A stretch of 64,000 nt of DNA from Streptomyces sp. S465 (GCF_026898115.1 NZ_CP114036.1:6194001-6258000); one strand, 5' to 3'; numbered from the stretch's first letter, positions 42,224 to 50,221 are shown. Numbers and translations: made by a program. Notes: generated by a model not told the origin, from the sequence alone.

Positions 42224-42238
42224 CGATGCTGATGTTAA
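42220..42238. promoter_or_regulatory. Second candidate DeoR operator
   Basis: TTAAC-N9-GTTAA inverted repeat over the end of the regulator gene and the 24-base gap before the second kinase. It includes GATGTTAA, the reverse complement of TTAACATC at 40708-40715. Confidence 0.5.
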
Positions 42239-42247
42239 CTTAACGCC

Positions 42248-44410
42248 ATGCGTGTGGCAGCTACGGGATCCGAGATGGTGGCCGGGATCGACATCGCCAC
42301 GGCGGCGGTGCGGGTGATGTGCGTGGACGCGCACGGAAGGGTGCGCTCGGAGGGCCGCGCGCCCCTGCCCCGCCCGACGCGGAGCGCGGGCGGGCGCGGC
42401 GAGCAGGACGCGCGGGCCTGGTGGCCCGCCGTCGCGGCGGCCCTCCGCCAGGCGACGGCCGCGCTCCCGGCGGGCGGCCGGGAGGTGGTGGCCGTCGCCA
42501 CCTCGGCGACCTCCGGCACGGTCGTCCTGGCGGACGGCGCGGGCGAACCGCTCGGCCCCGCCCTGATGTACGACGACCGCCGCGCCGCCGAACTCAACGC
42601 CCACGCCCAGCGGCTGGGCGCCCCGCGCTGGCAGGCCCTGGGCCTGACGGTCGGCCCGACGGCGGCACTGGGCCGCATCGCCTGGCTGGCGGAGGCCGAA
42701 GGGACCACCGACAGCCGCCGCGCCGGCCGCGGCCGGCCGCAGCACGCCGGGCCGAAGCCCCTGCCCGGCGACCAGCCGACACCCGCCGCCGACGAAGGCC
42801 CACGCCTTCCGGGCGACGATGCGGGTGCGGCGGGTGCCGCGGGTGCCGCGGGCGACGGCGGCCCGGCGGATGCGGCGGGCGCGGCGGGTGGTGCCGGTTC
42901 GGTGGGCGAGGCGGGTGCGGCGGGGCTGGCGGGCGAGCCGGTCGACGGCGGTCTCGCGTGCGGCGGTCTGGCGGGTGCTGCGAGTGCGGTGGGCGACGGC
43001 GGCCCGGCGGATGCGGCGGGCGCGGCGGGTGGTGCCGGTTCGGTGGGCGAGACGGGTGCGGCGGGGCTGGTGGGCGAGGCGGGCGACGGCGGTCTCGCGT
43101 GCGGTGGTCTGGCGGGCGCGGCGAGTCCGGTGGGCGACAGCGGGTCGGCGGATGCGGCGGGCGCGGCGGGTGGCGGCGGTTCGGTGGGCGAGGCGGGTGC
43201 GGCTGGTCTGGCGGGTGCGGCGGGCGACGGCGGTTCGGCTGGCGGGACAGGGGCGGTTGGTCTGGCGGGCGAGGCGGGCGACGGCGGTCTCGCGTGCGGT
43301 GGTCTGGCGGGCGACAGCGGGTCGGCGGGCGACAGCGGGTCGGTGGGCGACGGGCTGGGTGGGGGCCGGTCCTCCGGGCGCGGGCTGGGTGGGGGCCGGT
43401 CCTCCGCCGACGGGCGGGGCCGGCATCTGCTCCATACCCCCGATCTCATCGCGTGGCGGCTCACCGGCGGGCCCGTTGCCACCGACTGGAGTCACGCCCT
43501 CAAGAGCGGCTACGACGCACGCGTGGGCGAGTGGCCGGGCGAGGTCCTGGACGCGCTGGGCGTGCCGTCCCACTGGTTGCCCGCCGTCGAGCCGCCGACC
43601 ACCGAAGTCGGCACGGTGTGTGCGGCCGCCGCGCGCGAGACCGGGCTGCCGGTGGGCTGTGCGGTGCGCCTGGGGATGACGGACGGCTGCGCCGGGCAGA
43701 TCGCCACGGGGGCCGTGCGGCCCGGTCAGTTCGTGGGCGTCCTCGGCACCACGTACGTCCTCAAGGGCGTCACCCGGGAGCTGGTCGTCGACCCGGTCGG
43801 CGCGCTCTACAGCCACCGCCACCCCGACGGCTGGTGGCTGCCGGGCGGCGCGTCCAATACGGGCGGCGAGGCCCTCGCGGACGTCCCCGCCGGTCAACTC
43901 GCCGCCCTCGACTGTGCCGCGGCCGCCCGCGGACCCGCGTCCGTGGTCGCCTACCCCCTGCGCCGCGAGGGCGAGCGCTTTCCGTTCGTCAGCGGTGGGG
44001 CGCGCGGCTTCGTCCTGGGCACCCCGGCCGACGACGCCGACCGCCACCGCGCCGCCCTGGAGGGCGTCGCCTTTCTGGAACGCCTCGCCATCGAGCGGGT
44101 GCGGGAGCTGGGCGTCGCGGTGGAGGGCCCGCTGTGGGCGGCGGGCGGCGGCAGCCGCAGCCCGGTGTGGACCCGTATCCGCGCCACCGCCCTCGGCATG
44201 CCCCTGCGCGTCGCCGACCACGCCGAAACCGCCTTCGGCGCGGCCCTCCTCGCCGCCTCCGGCACCCTCCACCCGGACCTCGCGGCGAGCGCCGCCGCGA
44301 TGGTCCGTACCGGCCGGGACATCGAGCCCGACGAGACCGAACGCGCCGCCCTCGACGCCTCGTACGCCGCCTTCACCGCCGCCCTGCGCGAGCGCGGCTG
44401 GCTGCGCTAG
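42248..44410 (+). CDS. FGGY-family carbohydrate kinase with a large tandem-repeat insertion
   Basis: 720 residues, about 220 more than normal for the family. The N-terminal lobe (residues 1 to about 152) has MVAGIDIATAAVRVMCVDA, AVATSATSGTVVLAD and ALMYDDRRA, ending at GRIAWLAEAEG. The kinase resumes at about residue 391 with HLLHTPDLIAWRLTG and continues through GAAGGGSR-type ATP loop LWAAGGGSRSPVW. Between them lies a Gly/Ala/Asp-rich segment with three 47-residue repeats. In other FGGY kinases only about 10 residues join these points. The first motif reads DIAT where DxGT is usual. It follows the DeoR gene by 24 bases. Whether the enzyme is active is unknown. Confidence 0.85.
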   Translation: MRVAATGSEMVAGIDIATAAVRVMCVDAHGRVRSEGRAPLPRPTRSAGGRGEQDARAWWPAVAAALRQATAALPAGGREVVAVATSATSGTVVLADGAGEPLGPALMYDDRRAAELNAHAQRLGAPRWQALGLTVGPTAALGRIAWLAEAEGTTDSRRAGRGRPQHAGPKPLPGDQPTPAADEGPRLPGDDAGAAGAAGAAGDGGPADAAGAAGGAGSVGEAGAAGLAGEPVDGGLACGGLAGAASAVGDGGPADAAGAAGGAGSVGETGAAGLVGEAGDGGLACGGLAGAASPVGDSGSADAAGAAGGGGSVGEAGAAGLAGAAGDGGSAGGTGAVGLAGEAGDGGLACGGLAGDSGSAGDSGSVGDGLGGGRSSGRGLGGGRSSADGRGRHLLHTPDLIAWRLTGGPVATDWSHALKSGYDARVGEWPGEVLDALGVPSHWLPAVEPPTTEVGTVCAAAARETGLPVGCAVRLGMTDGCAGQIATGAVRPGQFVGVLGTTYVLKGVTRELVVDPVGALYSHRHPDGWWLPGGASNTGGEALADVPAGQLAALDCAAAARGPASVVAYPLRREGERFPFVSGGARGFVLGTPADDADRHRAALEGVAFLERLAIERVRELGVAVEGPLWAAGGGSRSPVWTRIRATALGMPLRVADHAETAFGAALLAASGTLHPDLAASAAAMVRTGRDIEPDETERAALDASYAAFTAALRERGWLR
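42851..43340 (+). repeat. 141-bp in-frame tandem repeats inside the second FGGY kinase gene
   Basis: Copies begin at 42851, 42992 and 43133, an exact 141-base (47-codon) period, with a fourth partial and rearranged unit after. Each encodes GDGGPADAAGAAGGAGSVGE-like sequence followed by AGAAGLAGE and GGLACGGLAGAA. A shorter direct repeat encoding GLGGGRSS occurs twice just after (about 43365 and 43387). Confidence 0.9.
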
Positions 44411-44425
44411 GCGCCCGGTCCGCCG

Positions 44426-44932
44426 TCAGAGCTCCACGGTGAACGCCCAGAGCGTCAGGTCCAGGTCCGCTGTCGGCGCCCAGTCCCGCTCCGGCGCCCG
44501 GACGAAGCCGAGTCGTCCGTACAGCCGGTGGGCGGCGGTCATCGACTGCTGGCTGCTGATCACGATCCGCTCGAGGCCCAGCTCCCGCCCCCGGTCCAGA
44601 CAGGCCCGCACCAGCGCCTCGGCCGCGCCGCGCCGTCGCGACTCGGGGCGGACGGCCAGCATCCGGAACTCGCCCTCGCCGGGCCGGGCCAGCTCCGCGT
44701 ACGCCCCGCCGTGCACCGCGAACGCCACGGCGCCCAGCACCTCGTCGCTCGCCCCGTCCGCCGCGACCAGCAGCTCGGCCCGCGCGGCCCGGCGCCGGGC
44801 GTCGCGCAGTGTGGCGAGGTACGGATCGCTGTCCCCGAAGTCCAGCAGCCCGTCACCGAGGTAGGCCCGCGCGGTGAGCTCCCCGATGTCGTCCAGCTCC
44901 TCGTCCCGCGCGTGCCTGATCGTGATGTCCAT
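44426..44932 (-). CDS. GNAT-family N-acetyltransferase
   Basis: 168 residues. The acetyl-CoA binding core is FRMLAVRPESRRRGAAEALV (the RxxGxG/A loop reads RRRGAA), and IVISSQQSMTAAHRLYGRLGF is the C-terminal GNAT signature. The ATG at 44932 (MDITIRHA) is preferred to a start six codons earlier. It converges on the second kinase gene with a 15-base gap and no obvious terminator. Acceptor substrate unknown. Confidence 0.88.
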   Translation of the reverse strand: MDITIRHARDEELDDIGELTARAYLGDGLLDFGDSDPYLATLRDARRRAARAELLVAADGASDEVLGAVAFAVHGGAYAELARPGEGEFRMLAVRPESRRRGAAEALVRACLDRGRELGLERIVISSQQSMTAAHRLYGRLGFVRAPERDWAPTADLDLTLWAFTVEL

Positions 44933-44986
44933 GCCCGCAGTGTGCCGCACACCACCGACAGCCGGGCCGCCGTGCCTTCGGCGTCG

Positions 44987-45145
44987 TCACTGGGTGACGG
45001 CGGTGATCACTCCGGTGGAACCCGCGCGCCGGTTGGCCGCCTCGGCTTCCTGGTAGGTGACGTATCGCCGGACCGTGCCGTCCGGCAGCGTCAGTTGGTA
45101 GACGACGACGGTGTGAGGTGTTCCGCCACCACAGTTGCAGGCCAT
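44987..45145 (-). CDS. Small Cys-containing protein, phage-like (DUF7196-like)
   Basis: 52 residues, starting MACNCGGG. The rest reads as one small beta unit, VVYQLTLPDGTVRRYVTYQE, then AEAANRRAGSTGVITAVTQ. This layout (N-terminal CxC, a LPDGTxRxYxTxxEAxAANRRAG core) recalls small proteins common in actinobacteriophages. The ATG has AGGAAAGGAACAGAC upstream. It lies 44 bases after the DUF1360 gene in the same direction, so they are probably co-transcribed. Function unknown; the family name is from memory. Confidence 0.7.
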   Translation of the reverse strand: MACNCGGGTPHTVVVYQLTLPDGTVRRYVTYQEAEAANRRAGSTGVITAVTQ

Positions 45146-45189
45146 GGCTGTCTGTTCCTTTCCTCAAGCGCGCCCTGTCGGGGCCGGTG

Positions 45190-45477
45190 TCAGTCCAGCC
45201 ACCGCGAGGCGACGCCCGTGAGGTAGGAGAGCGTCAGGGCGGCGGCCGGCAGCTGGAACCAGGCGGTGGTGTCCAGCAAGGTCGCGTACACGGCCGTGGC
45301 ACCGGCGACCCATGTGCTGGTGCACCAACCGCAGTTGACCAGGTAGGCGGGGCGTGAGTCGTCACCGAAGCGGTCGGCGACCCAGCATCTGAAGCCCGCT
45401 GCCAGCGTGTCCTTGGTGATGAAGCGGGTGATCCGGCAGGTGGTGCCGAGGGCGAGGAGGAACGCTGCGAGGCTCAT
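45190..45477 (-). CDS. DUF1360-type small membrane protein, phage-like
   Basis: 95 residues with two hydrophobic segments. The DUF1360 pattern is visible: CRITRFITKDTL near the N-terminus, then LVNCGWCTSTWVAG with the conserved Cys-x2-Cys-x3-Trp. The ATG at 45477 follows GGGGAGGG. DUF1360 proteins are frequent in phages and in Bacillus and actinobacterial genomes without known role. It is followed by the 52-residue Cys protein. Confidence 0.75.
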   Translation of the reverse strand: MSLAAFLLALGTTCRITRFITKDTLAAGFRCWVADRFGDDSRPAYLVNCGWCTSTWVAGATAVYATLLDTTAWFQLPAAALTLSYLTGVASRWLD

Positions 45478-45872
45478 GGGATCGTTCCCTCCCCGGCCGG
45501 TCGTACGAGGGGTCGGCACTGCCGATACCACCCATTACAAGCGCTCACCGGGTCCGCCGGTATGCGCCAAACGAGTGATGGGCGCCTTGAGGGGCTTGAG
45601 CGACGCCGATGTGCGTGGATAACTGGAAAGTGGCCGCGCCAGGCTGCCTGATACCTCGCCGGCCATCTCAGGAGCCGGGCGTTCCGCCCGTCGCTCCGCC
45701 TTCACCGCGCACCGCCCCCGCGCCCCGGCCGGCCGCCCGGCAGCTCTTCGTTCCTCCGGCGCCGGCCTGCCTCAACCGCGCGGTGGCGACAAGGCGTTCA
45801 CCAGCAGTGGCCCATGACGTCGGCATGCCGTCGGCGCACCGGGCATCCGACCCTTCCCCAGGAGGACCGACC
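45478..45872. other. Intergenic region between DUF1360 and IPT/TIG genes (395 bases)
   Basis: No credible gene. The open frame upstream of the IPT/TIG start is low complexity and lacks a ribosome site. TTGAGC (45596) with GATAAC (45618) and a 16-base spacer could be a promoter reading toward the IPT/TIG gene. The 45531-45560 stretch is less GC-rich than the surroundings and probably carries the DUF1360 promoter. Confidence 0.4.
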
Positions 45873-46808
45873 ATGACCTCGACCGCACTCGCAGCCGCCA
45901 CCCCGACCGCGGGCTACTGGCCGCCGACCCCGGTGGGGCCGCCGACGCTGCTCGCCCTGGTCCCCGACTCGGGGCCCGCCGCCGGTGGGAACTACGTCCG
46001 GCTGTTCGGGCAGAACCTGCGTGGCGTCACCGGTGTGTCCTTCGGCGGCACCCCCGCCACCATCGTCTACCAGGACTACCCCGGCGGGGGCGGTTGGGGT
46101 GGCGGCGGCGGTTGGGGCGGCGGGGGTGGCTGGGGTGGTGGCGGCGGCTGGCCCGGTGGCGGCGGCAATCCCGGCTACGACGTCATCGTGGTGATAGCCC
46201 CGCCGCATGCGGCCGGGACCGTCCAGGTCACCGTCACCACCGGCGCCGGCACCAGCAACTCCCTGCCGTACACCTACGTGGCGCCGCCCCCGCCCGCCGC
46301 CGTCTCCATCACCCCGGCCGTGGGCCCGACCACCGGCGGCACCGTGTACGTGATCAACGGCACCAATCTGACCGGCGTCACCAGCGTCACCTTCGGCGGG
46401 AACGCCTCGACCATCCTGGCCATCAACCCCGCCGGCACCAGCCTGGTCGGCGTCTCCCCGGCGGGCCCGCCCGCAGGTGGCAACGTCACCGTCGCGGTCA
46501 CCGGCCCCGGCGGCACCAGCATCATCCCCGGCGGCTTCACCTACTTCGTCGCGCCGCCCCCGCCGGTTCCCACCGCCATCACTCCCGCCACCGGGTCCGT
46601 GGCCGGCGGTACCGCGTTCACCATCACCGGCACCAACCTCGGTGGCGTCCTGGGCGTGCTGTTCAACGGCGTTCCCGCCACCGGCGTGACCGCCACCGCC
46701 ACCACGGTCACCGGCCTCACCCCGCCCGGGGCGGCCGGCAACGCGACCGTCACCCTGGTGACGGCCTTCGGCACCGCCACCGTCCCCGGCGGCTTCACCT
46801 ACGTCTGA
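45873..46808 (+). CDS. IPT/TIG-repeat protein with a Gly/Trp-rich loop
   Basis: 311 residues made of three IPT/TIG immunoglobulin-like repeats. Each starts near P-x-x-G-x-x-x-GG (LVPDSGPAAGGNYVRLFGQN, TPAVGPTTGGTVYVINGTN, TPATGSVAGGTAFTITGTN) and ends TYV or TYF. The first repeat is interrupted by about 28 residues of GGGGWGG units. There is no signal peptide or anchor, so it is not exported by the Sec route. Such proteins occur in phage particles and as carbohydrate- or surface-binding modules. ATG start with AGGAGG. It diverges from the DUF1360/Cys-protein pair. Confidence 0.85.
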   Translation: MTSTALAAATPTAGYWPPTPVGPPTLLALVPDSGPAAGGNYVRLFGQNLRGVTGVSFGGTPATIVYQDYPGGGGWGGGGGWGGGGGWGGGGGWPGGGGNPGYDVIVVIAPPHAAGTVQVTVTTGAGTSNSLPYTYVAPPPPAAVSITPAVGPTTGGTVYVINGTNLTGVTSVTFGGNASTILAINPAGTSLVGVSPAGPPAGGNVTVAVTGPGGTSIIPGGFTYFVAPPPPVPTAITPATGSVAGGTAFTITGTNLGGVLGVLFNGVPATGVTATATTVTGLTPPGAAGNATVTLVTAFGTATVPGGFTYV

Positions 46809-46830
46809 CCGGTCACCTCCGACCCACCGC

Positions 46831-46870
46831 GGCGGTCACCGGGCCTCGTTCCCACGGCCCGGTGACCGCC
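46831..46870. terminator. Bidirectional terminator after the IPT/TIG gene
   Basis: Perfect 15-bp stem (GGCGGTCACCGGGCC and complement) with a 10-base loop, between the convergent IPT/TIG and patatin genes. Confidence 0.8.
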
Positions 46871-46940
46871 CGTCGGCGCCCAGGACATCCCCACTACGAC
46901 GACGATCCCCTGCGCTGACAGCCGAGTGGTTGTTTGTCCC

Positions 46941-47819
46941 TTACCGCAGCGCCGCGACCTGCTGGGCAGCCCTGCGGCCGTCGTCCAGGCCGATCTGGGC
47001 GGCGCGGGGGCGCAGTCGTTGGTCGAGAAGTTCTCCGGCGACTTCGGTGAAGTCCGGGCCGTCGGTGATCCTCACGATGCGTAGTCCCTGTCGTTCGAGC
47101 TCGTCGAGTTCCGCGTCTTCGGCCACGTTGGCGAGTGCTCCCGCGCGAGGGCCGATGAAGATGATGGCGTCGAGGTTCTTCTCCTTGGCCAGTGCGGCGG
47201 TGCTGGGGAGGCGGGGGGCGTCGCAGTAATGGGCGCCGTCGAATGGGACCGGTGGCAGGAAGCCGGGTACGGCGCAGGATGAAGCGACGGCTGTGGGCAG
47301 ATCAATGCCGTCGCTTCGCGTCCACAACACGGTCTCGCCGGTTTCACAGCGCACGCTGGTGATGCGCAGGTCCCCCTCCGGCCAGACGGGAAGCGGCAGT
47401 ACGGACCGCCACATGTGCATGGCCGCGTCGTGGTCCAGGTCGCGTGCAGCGGTCATGGCGAGATGGCCGATGGCGCGCGCTCGCTCGATGCTCGGCCCCT
47501 CGGGGGAGAGCATCAAGCGCATGATGTCCGGTGGAACCGCGCTGGTGCCGCCGCTGGTGTCAGTGGTGGTGCCGGAGGTTGGTTCGGGCATCGGTGCCAG
47601 TGAGGTGAGCAGGGCGCCGCTTTGTTCGGCGCGGGCGCGCTCGACCAGGTCGACGCCGCCCATGGCCATCGCCGCGACGTAGGCGCCGGCCGATGTGCCA
47701 ACGGCGACCGAGCAGGCCGAGGGGGTGAATCCCGCGTGCTCGCGCAGGGCGGCGAGTACACCGGTCTCCCAGGCGATGCCGACCCAGCCGCCTCCGCCGA
47801 GGATCAGTCCGGTGTTCAT
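46941..47819 (-). CDS. Patatin-like phospholipase family protein
   Basis: 292 residues. The oxyanion glycine-rich loop is LILGGGGWVG near the N-terminus and the nucleophile serine is in VAVGTSAGAYVAA (GxSxG). The partner Asp is in HYCDAPRLPS, where the usual DGG or DGA reads DAP. Patatin enzymes hydrolyse acyl ester bonds of lipids from a Ser-Asp dyad. It is the last gene of a minus-strand operon with an SDR and an SnoaL-like protein; the gap to the SDR stop is 69 bases. Confidence 0.85.
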   Translation of the reverse strand: MNTGLILGGGGWVGIAWETGVLAALREHAGFTPSACSVAVGTSAGAYVAAMAMGGVDLVERARAEQSGALLTSLAPMPEPTSGTTTDTSGGTSAVPPDIMRLMLSPEGPSIERARAIGHLAMTAARDLDHDAAMHMWRSVLPLPVWPEGDLRITSVRCETGETVLWTRSDGIDLPTAVASSCAVPGFLPPVPFDGAHYCDAPRLPSTAALAKEKNLDAIIFIGPRAGALANVAEDAELDELERQGLRIVRITDGPDFTEVAGELLDQRLRPRAAQIGLDDGRRAAQQVAALR

Positions 47820-47888
47820 GTGCAACTCCTTGCGTGGGTGGGGTGTTGGCCGAGGGTGTGTGCTCCCCATGTGCCAACTGATGGGGGT

Positions 47889-48815
47889 CTACGGGGCTGT
47901 TCCGGTGCCGGGGTCGAAGGGGACGCCGGTGAGCTGTTCGCTCACCGTCCACAGCCGCCTGGCCTCATCGGTGTCGTTGACGCCTTTGGGGAGCTTGGCG
48001 AGTTTGGGGGTGCCGGAGGTCTGGTCGCGTCCGGCCGGGCCGATGAATTGTCCGGAGCTGACCTCCGTACTGGTCGCTGCGTACAGGAGGGGCCAGGCGG
48101 CACCGTCGGCCGATCCCATGAACAGGCGCGCGGCGACCGGGGTGACGATGCGGCTCAGTGCCCCGGTGCCGTGCTGCTGCAGTCCGGTCATCGCCGATCC
48201 CGGGTGGACGACGAGTGCCGCGAGGCGGCTGTGTGCGGTCCGGCGGGCGAGTTCGAGGGTGTAGACGATGTTGGCGCGCTTGGATTTCGCGTAGGCGCCC
48301 ATGGCGCGGTAGCTCTTCTCGCTCATCAGGTCGTCGAGTCTGCCCATCGGCCATCGTGCGGCGATGGCGCTGACGGTGACCACGCGCGGTGCGGCGGAGC
48401 GGCGTACGGCGGGCCAGACCTGGGCGTCGAAGGCGAAGTGGCCCAGGTGGTTGGTGCCGACCGTCATCTCGAAACCGGCGCGTGTCAGCTGCCGCTCGGG
48501 CAGGTTCATCACGCCGGCGTTGTTGAACAGCAGGTCGATCGTCTCGGTCTCGGCGATGCGAGTGGCGGCGTCACGGATGGAGGAGAGGTCGGCGAGGTCG
48601 AGCAGCAGTGTGTCGGTCCGGGCCCCGGGTGCGGCAGCGCGCACGGTCTGGGCGGCCTGATCCAGTGTGGTCTGGCTGCGTCCCGCCAGGATGACGCGGG
48701 CGCCGTGCCGGGCCAGGACGCGCGCGGTCTCCAGCCCGATTCCGCTGCTCCCGCCGGTGATCAGCGCGGTGCGGCCGCTCTGGTCGGGGATGTCGTCAGG
48801 CGTCCAGTGGTTCAT
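47889..48815 (-). CDS. Short-chain dehydrogenase/reductase
   Basis: 308 residues. The cofactor loop TGGSSGIG is at about residues 21-28, NNAG at about 98, and the catalytic YxxxK reads YAKSK. It resembles the retinol dehydrogenase/WW-domain oxidoreductase-like group (LGHFAFDAQVWPAV, VVHPGSAMTGL). It would reduce or oxidise a carbonyl or hydroxyl with NADP(H). The ATG at 48815 begins MNHWTPDD. Middle gene of the SnoaL-SDR-patatin operon. Confidence 0.88.
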   Translation of the reverse strand: MNHWTPDDIPDQSGRTALITGGSSGIGLETARVLARHGARVILAGRSQTTLDQAAQTVRAAAPGARTDTLLLDLADLSSIRDAATRIAETETIDLLFNNAGVMNLPERQLTRAGFEMTVGTNHLGHFAFDAQVWPAVRRSAAPRVVTVSAIAARWPMGRLDDLMSEKSYRAMGAYAKSKRANIVYTLELARRTAHSRLAALVVHPGSAMTGLQQHGTGALSRIVTPVAARLFMGSADGAAWPLLYAATSTEVSSGQFIGPAGRDQTSGTPKLAKLPKGVNDTDEARRLWTVSEQLTGVPFDPGTGTAP

Positions 48816-48856
48816 CGCTGTGCCTCTCTGCCGGTTCGTTGTGTCCTGTGCGCGGG

Positions 48857-49300
48857 TCATCCGGCGCTCGGAAGGGTCGTGATGCCGAGCTGGAGAAGCA
48901 GTCCGAGGATGTCCTCGGTGAAGGTGGCTTCGGCGATCTTGTGGTTCTTGATGCGGTACACGCCGGTGCCCAGCCATTGGGCGTGCTTGCCGGTGGGAGC
49001 GGTGCCCATGAAGGCGCCGGTGTGGGTGCCGCTGTTGGTGAACAGCAGCACGACGGTGTCGCCCTGCGCGACGGCCTGGATGACGTCCAGGCGCATGCCG
49101 GTGAAGGCGCCGGCGGCGTTGGCCGCCATGAAGTTCTTGTAGGCGTCGATGCCGTGGTACTCGCCCAGGCTGCCGCCGCGCCAGATCATGTCGTCGGCCC
49201 AGAGCTCGTCGATCGTGTCGAGGTTGCCTCCGTTGACGACTTCGTCGACGAAGCGCCTGACGACCGCGATGTTCGCTTCGGTGCTTGCGGCGGGGCTCAT
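48857..49300 (-). CDS. SnoaL-like/NTF2-fold ester cyclase family protein
   Basis: 147 residues, a single cone-shaped NTF2/SnoaL-like domain: VRRFVDEVVNGGNLDTIDELWADDMIW at the N-terminus and GRxK-type VYRIKNHKIAEATFTEDILGLLLQLG at the C-terminus. The family includes polyketide cyclases and many uncharacterised detoxification proteins. It is the first gene of the operon and diverges from the TetR gene across a region with a near-consensus promoter and a perfect inverted repeat. Confidence 0.85.
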   Translation of the reverse strand: MSPAASTEANIAVVRRFVDEVVNGGNLDTIDELWADDMIWRGGSLGEYHGIDAYKNFMAANAAGAFTGMRLDVIQAVAQGDTVVLLFTNSGTHTGAFMGTAPTGKHAQWLGTGVYRIKNHKIAEATFTEDILGLLLQLGITTLPSAG

Positions 49301-49340
49301 GGTGTTTCTCGCTTTCAGGGGTGCTGTGGCAGTCCCATGC

Positions 49341-49360
49341 GTAAGTAGAAAGCTACTTAC
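49341..49360. promoter_or_regulatory. Perfect inverted repeat, candidate TetR operator
   Basis: GTAAGTAG-AAAG-CTACTTAC, two perfect 8-base arms around 4 bases, between the SnoaL and TetR genes. Size and place fit an operator for the adjacent TetR regulator, downstream of the operon's promoter so that it acts as a roadblock. Confidence 0.6.
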
Positions 49361-49427
49361 ATCCCTGCATGAAGCGGCCCGGCCAGCGGCCGGATGCCTG
49401 GCCCAGGCGGTCTTCCGGCGCATCGCC

Positions 49428-49456
49428 AACGTAAGGGACCGGTGGTCTGATGTCAA
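49428..49456 (-). promoter_or_regulatory. Candidate promoter of the SnoaL-SDR-patatin operon
   Basis: On the minus strand TTGACA (49456-49451), a 17-base spacer and TACGTT (49433-49428) give a near-consensus housekeeping promoter. Transcription would begin near 49420, about 60 bases before the inverted repeat at 49360-49341. Confidence 0.6.
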
Positions 49457-49483
49457 AAGACCGGCAGTCTGTAATGTGGAGGC

Positions 49484-50158
49484 ATGACGAACTTCCAGCG
49501 TGCCCGCAGTGAGGAGCAGCGCGAGATCCGGCGCCAGGCAGTGCTGGACACCACCGCGGCCATGCTCGAGGAGATGCCCGCCGGTGCCGTCAGCCTCAAT
49601 GAACTGAGCCGCCGTGTCGGACTGGCGAAGTCCAACGTGCTGCGCTACTTCGAATCCCGCGAAGCGATCCTGCTGGAGCTGCTGGACCGCGCCTGGCAGC
49701 AGTGGATCGCCGACCTGCCCGCCCTCCTCCACGCCGGCATCGACCAGGCGGCGTCCGTGGACCGGCGCACGGAGCAGTTCGCCACCGTCGTGGCCCGCTC
49801 CCTCGCCGAGCGCCGGGTTCTGTGCGACCTGCTGAGCGCACAGGCGGGCGTGCTGGAGCACAACGTCTCCGCCGAGGTGGCCGCCCGCTACAAGCGCGCG
49901 GCCGTGGCCAACGTCGCCGCCATCGCCACGCTGACCGGCCGCTACCTGCCCGAACTGGGCGAGCACGCCCCCCAGCTGACCGCAGCCATGATCATGGCGA
50001 TCGGTGCCGTATGGACGCACGCCCGCCCCTCCGAGGCGATGCTCGCCGCCTACCAGGCCGACCCGTCACTCACCGCGTTCAAGCTGGACTTCGTCACCGC
50101 CCTGCAAGACATGCTGGCCACCCTCACCGTAGGCACCATCGCCCGCACCTCCCTTTGA
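49484..50158 (+). CDS. TetR-family repressor of the divergent operon
   Basis: 224 residues. Helix-turn-helix SLNELSRRVGLAKSNVLRYFESREAILLELL. The ligand-binding domain (LDRAWQQWIADLPALLHAG onward) resembles the TetR_C branch found near SDR and lyase genes. It is divergent from SnoaL-SDR-patatin and is the natural owner of the inverted repeat at 49341-49360. ATG start following TGTGGAGGC. Confidence 0.88.
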   Translation: MTNFQRARSEEQREIRRQAVLDTTAAMLEEMPAGAVSLNELSRRVGLAKSNVLRYFESREAILLELLDRAWQQWIADLPALLHAGIDQAASVDRRTEQFATVVARSLAERRVLCDLLSAQAGVLEHNVSAEVAARYKRAAVANVAAIATLTGRYLPELGEHAPQLTAAMIMAIGAVWTHARPSEAMLAAYQADPSLTAFKLDFVTALQDMLATLTVGTIARTSL

Positions 50159-50221
50159 CCCACCCACGGTGGAGCAACGTCGCGGACAATACGGCCGTCA
50201 ACCGCCCCGCGGCCCAGGCCG

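Noticed and set aside
42851..43340. CRISPR-like array
   Set aside because: The units are 141 bases long, contiguous and coding, without spacers or nearby cas genes.
42235..43482. Pro/Ala-rich minus-strand gene opposite the second kinase
   Set aside because: It is the mirror of the Gly/Ala repeat; only the plus-strand frame joins two halves of an FGGY kinase.
45609..45872. Upstream extension of the IPT/TIG protein
   Set aside because: The added residues are low complexity with no ribosome site, whereas AGGAGG precedes the ATG at 45873.
46094..46918. Arg/His-rich frame overlapping the IPT/TIG gene
   Set aside because: Third-position shadow of the IPT/TIG repeats, no start site or domain.
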